This document shows positions 62,409-64,000 of a stretch of 64,000 nucleotides of DNA, piece after piece (position 1 is the stretch's first letter; each line of letters opens with the position of its first letter). The position numbers and the translations under genes were made by a program. The stretch is from assembly GCA_001783715.1 (NCBI GenBank), contig MFNF01000043.1, forward strand, positions 44,050-108,049. The letters are read 5' to 3'. The notes beneath the pieces were generated by a model. That model ran no database searches, was not told the origin of the DNA, and worked only from the letters and a program-made list of their open reading frames with translations. This DNA is from Candidatus Lambdaproteobacteria bacterium RIFOXYD2_FULL_56_26 (GTDB lineage Bacteria > SAR324 > XYD2-FULL-50-16).

Positions 62409-63299
62409 GTTCTATTCCCGTAAAAGTGGATTGTTTAAATATTCAGATAAACTGATTGTAAAAATCTAGCGTTTGGTAAGAAAACTGTAAAGAGTGGGCG
62501 CAAAGAAAAAAATTACCAAAAAAGACAGCCCAAGCCGCCAAGTCCCCCTTGGGGCCGGAATTGGACCAAGGGACGGGGTTGGCATGGCAAAGGTTTCATT
62601 TATAAAGTGTAGGGTCGTTTGCCCTGGACACAAAGTTTGGCCGGACCAGGAAGCAAACCGGACTTCCCAGCCCCAATCGGAAATATGGGCAGGACGAATG
62701 AGCGGCAAAGGTTTGCCGGTCACACAATTGGAGTGGAGAAGACAGGAATGTTGGGGCCATGCAACCTGGACAGCACAAAGGGAGTTGGCCCTGGGTGTGG
62801 GCAGAGACCCCAAAACCACTCTGGCTGGGGCATTGCCCCAAGTGTTTGTGCAGGTTTGGTGAGGAGCAAGGGGGAGACCGTGGAGGAGAGAGGTTCTGTT
62901 GGGTAGGGTGGCTTGGGTGAGCGGGGGTAAAAGGAAGGGTAGGGCTGGTTGTTGGTTCAGGCTTGGGGGCCAGGGACGGAACAGAAAAGTTGGGAGAGAG
63001 TTGTTTGGGGTAGGTGAAACGGATGGGCTGAGGGAACGGGTAAAGACAAAAGGTCAATCTGGTTTGGTGCCGAGTTGGACCAGGGGATTGTGGAGGGGGC
63101 TTTTGTTGGAGCGGATGGTTTGGGAAAAGGAACCAGGGTTGGTAGTCTTGGCAGCTGGGTTGGTTTTGGAACTGACCCCAAGCGCTGTTCCCCGGTCGTC
63201 TTGAGGGCTGGGGAAAAGGAAAAAGCCAACAGCCCTTGACAAGAAGAACCCAATGGGACTAACCTGTAAAGATAAGGCAGACGTACCTTAAAAGAACAC
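62409..63299. other. 891-bp gene-free, G-rich region before tRNA-Met
   Basis: No frame on either strand has a signal, motif or good start. From about 62860 to 63200 the plus strand is very rich in G over C (many GGG runs), unlike the coding regions around it. Promoter elements for the tRNA lie at its right end. It may be decayed DNA, an unknown RNA, or a G-quadruplex-prone structural element. Confidence 0.5.
63236..63265 (+). promoter_or_regulatory. Promoter of the initiator tRNA gene
   Basis: A consensus TTGACA and a weaker TAACCT are separated by 18 bases; transcription would start about 25-30 bases before the tRNA. A perfect -35 box is typical of stable-RNA promoters. Confidence 0.6.
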
Positions 63300-63373
<74 letters not shown>

Positions 63374-63379
63374 CCCCAT

Positions 63380-63420
63380 AAAAAGGCCGTTTACGAGAAA
63401 TCGTAAACGGCCTTTTTTGT
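63380..63420 (+). terminator. Strong intrinsic terminator after tRNA-Met
   Basis: A perfect 17-bp stem (AAAAAGGCCGTTTACGA with its complement) closed by a GAAA tetraloop, then a T-run. It starts 6 bases past the tRNA and will end its transcript; the A-run on the other side makes it work for either strand. Confidence 0.92.
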
Positions 63421-63505
63421 TTCTTGCCACAATCCTTGCCACCCCCATTCATCATCGTGCTTGAAAGTTGTTTCGTGAAGGCACCGTAGTACCCGGCAGT
63501 CATTT

Positions 63506-63519
63506 CTTCACATGTGAAG
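63506..63519. repeat. 14-bp perfect palindrome
   Basis: CTTCACATGTGAAG is its own reverse complement. It sits in A/T-richer DNA between the tRNA terminator and the last small gene, where an operator could lie. No regulator gene is seen nearby. Confidence 0.4.
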
Positions 63520-63618
63520 GTGTGTAGGAAAGGGATCATACGGTTTGATACCTAGACATGCGATTACAGATGGTTATATCATGCCATGTTCCTACCCCCA
63601 ACAACTGTTGGAGATGTC

Positions 63619-63933
63619 ATGAACAAAGGATTTGGTGCCTGGAAACAGGTTTTTCGTCGGTGGTCCAAACTCACCGACCGCATCAACTATAAATTGGTTT
63701 GGCTGGCCCGGCCCAAGTATATGCTTCCCTTTTCTGGGTTCATGGGTAACATCTCCTTTGCTGATCGGCTTCCGTATGGCTCGTTTTGGGGTATGTCGAT
63801 TGGTATGGGGCTGTACTGGTCGATGTATCTGTTGCAGCAAAACGAATTGTACCCTTTTGCGTGCCGGGTCCATTTGCCCCCGGTTGAGCCGATTCGCTCT
63901 GCTCGCTGGTATAAATGGAAGGGTCTTGACTAG
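63619..63933 (+). CDS. Hypothetical small protein
   Basis: About 104 residues from the ATG at MNKGFGAWKQVFRRWSKL, with GGAG 6 bases upstream; the frame also has an earlier ATG 11 codons before. The protein is basic and aromatic (many Trp, Tyr, Phe), with one weak hydrophobic stretch (GSFWGMSIGMGLYWSMYLLQ). No family is recognised. The DNA is richer in A/T and uses codons unlike the neighbouring genes, and it lies beside a tRNA, a common insertion point for foreign DNA. It may be a real small membrane protein or a chance frame. Confidence 0.4.
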   Translation: MNKGFGAWKQVFRRWSKLTDRINYKLVWLARPKYMLPFSGFMGNISFADRLPYGSFWGMSIGMGLYWSMYLLQQNELYPFACRVHLPPVEPIRSARWYKWKGLD

Positions 63934-64000
63934 CATAGCAGAGATAAAACCTGCTAGACATAGTCATGGAAAGACTCAACAGGTATGCAAAGCGTTCAAA

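Noticed and set aside
63421..64000. Prophage or integrative element
   Set aside because: Composition differs, but no integrase, repeat or phage gene is visible within the window.

Overview
The window looks like chromosome of a flagellated Gram-negative bacterium with high G+C. It has small outer-membrane beta-barrels ending in Phe, MurJ, LepB, flhF-flhG and sigma-28, UvrC, and adrenodoxin-type ferredoxin. It also has an unusually large two-subunit ATP-citrate lyase, which suggests CO2 fixation by the reductive TCA cycle. DHC-type cytochromes, an NnrS protein and B12-dependent MetH point to a micro-oxic or nitrogen-oxide-exposed proteobacterium-like lineage. ACL subunits of this size recall those described from Magnetococcus-like bacteria, but I cannot assign a taxon. 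There is no rRNA, CRISPR array, insertion sequence or recognisable prophage.

Layout. 1-3.5 kb: two tandem EamA transporters (the first cut by the window edge) and a solute-binding/PAS/GGDEF sensor. 3.6-10.7 kb: a tightly overlapping minus-strand operon of a PqqD-like protein, an ATP-grasp ligase, a LysA-fold PLP decarboxylase with a leader-like N-terminal tail, a urea-transporter/M23-peptidase fusion, a beta-barrel, a TPR protein and glutamyl-Q tRNA(Asp) synthetase. I could not match this to a described system, and it is my main candidate for something new. 10.8-16 kb: a DUF1566-type lipoprotein with a barrel gene, then a response regulator and a 7TMR-DISM histidine kinase. 16-18 kb: a triheme DHC-like cytochrome and a cytochrome b561-DHC fusion. 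18-21.3 kb: a small hypothetical, a barrel, thiD, a DUF218 protein and ferredoxin. 21.3-25.6 kb: an operon of a DEDDh exonuclease, a PilB/GspE ATPase and a degenerate class III cyclase-like sensor. 25.9-30.5 kb: an O-antigen-ligase-like protein, a glycerate-kinase-like protein, a mannosyl-3-phosphoglycerate-phosphatase-like protein and a hypothetical.

30.6-38.2 kb: metH, nnrS and thrH on the minus strand, then uvrC. 38.2-40.4 kb: a KAP-family P-loop NTPase with composition unlike its neighbours. 40.5-48.2 kb: a motility and signalling block with fliA, a hybrid kinase, a sterol-desaturase-like hydroxylase, an MCP with its signalling tip at the N terminus, flhG and flhF. 48.4-51.4 kb: murJ, lepB and a barrel gene. 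51.4-57 kb: a sulfur block with an Rrf2 regulator behind an operator-like dyad, a small membrane protein, metY, then an aminotransferase and mtnB-mtnD-mtnC of methionine salvage. 57.3-61.4 kb: the two ACL genes. 61.4-64 kb: a barrel gene, a long G-skewed gene-free stretch, initiator tRNA-Met with a near-ideal terminator, and a short hypothetical in different-looking DNA.

Three themes connect the genes: methyl and sulfur metabolism (MetH, MetY, Mtn proteins), autotrophic carbon metabolism with redox carriers (ACL, ferredoxin, DHC cytochromes), and motility and signalling. Start codons were adjusted from the longest frame where signal peptides, ribosome-binding sites or 4-bp overlaps pointed to an internal start. 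All functional calls are from reading the sequence; no database search was possible.
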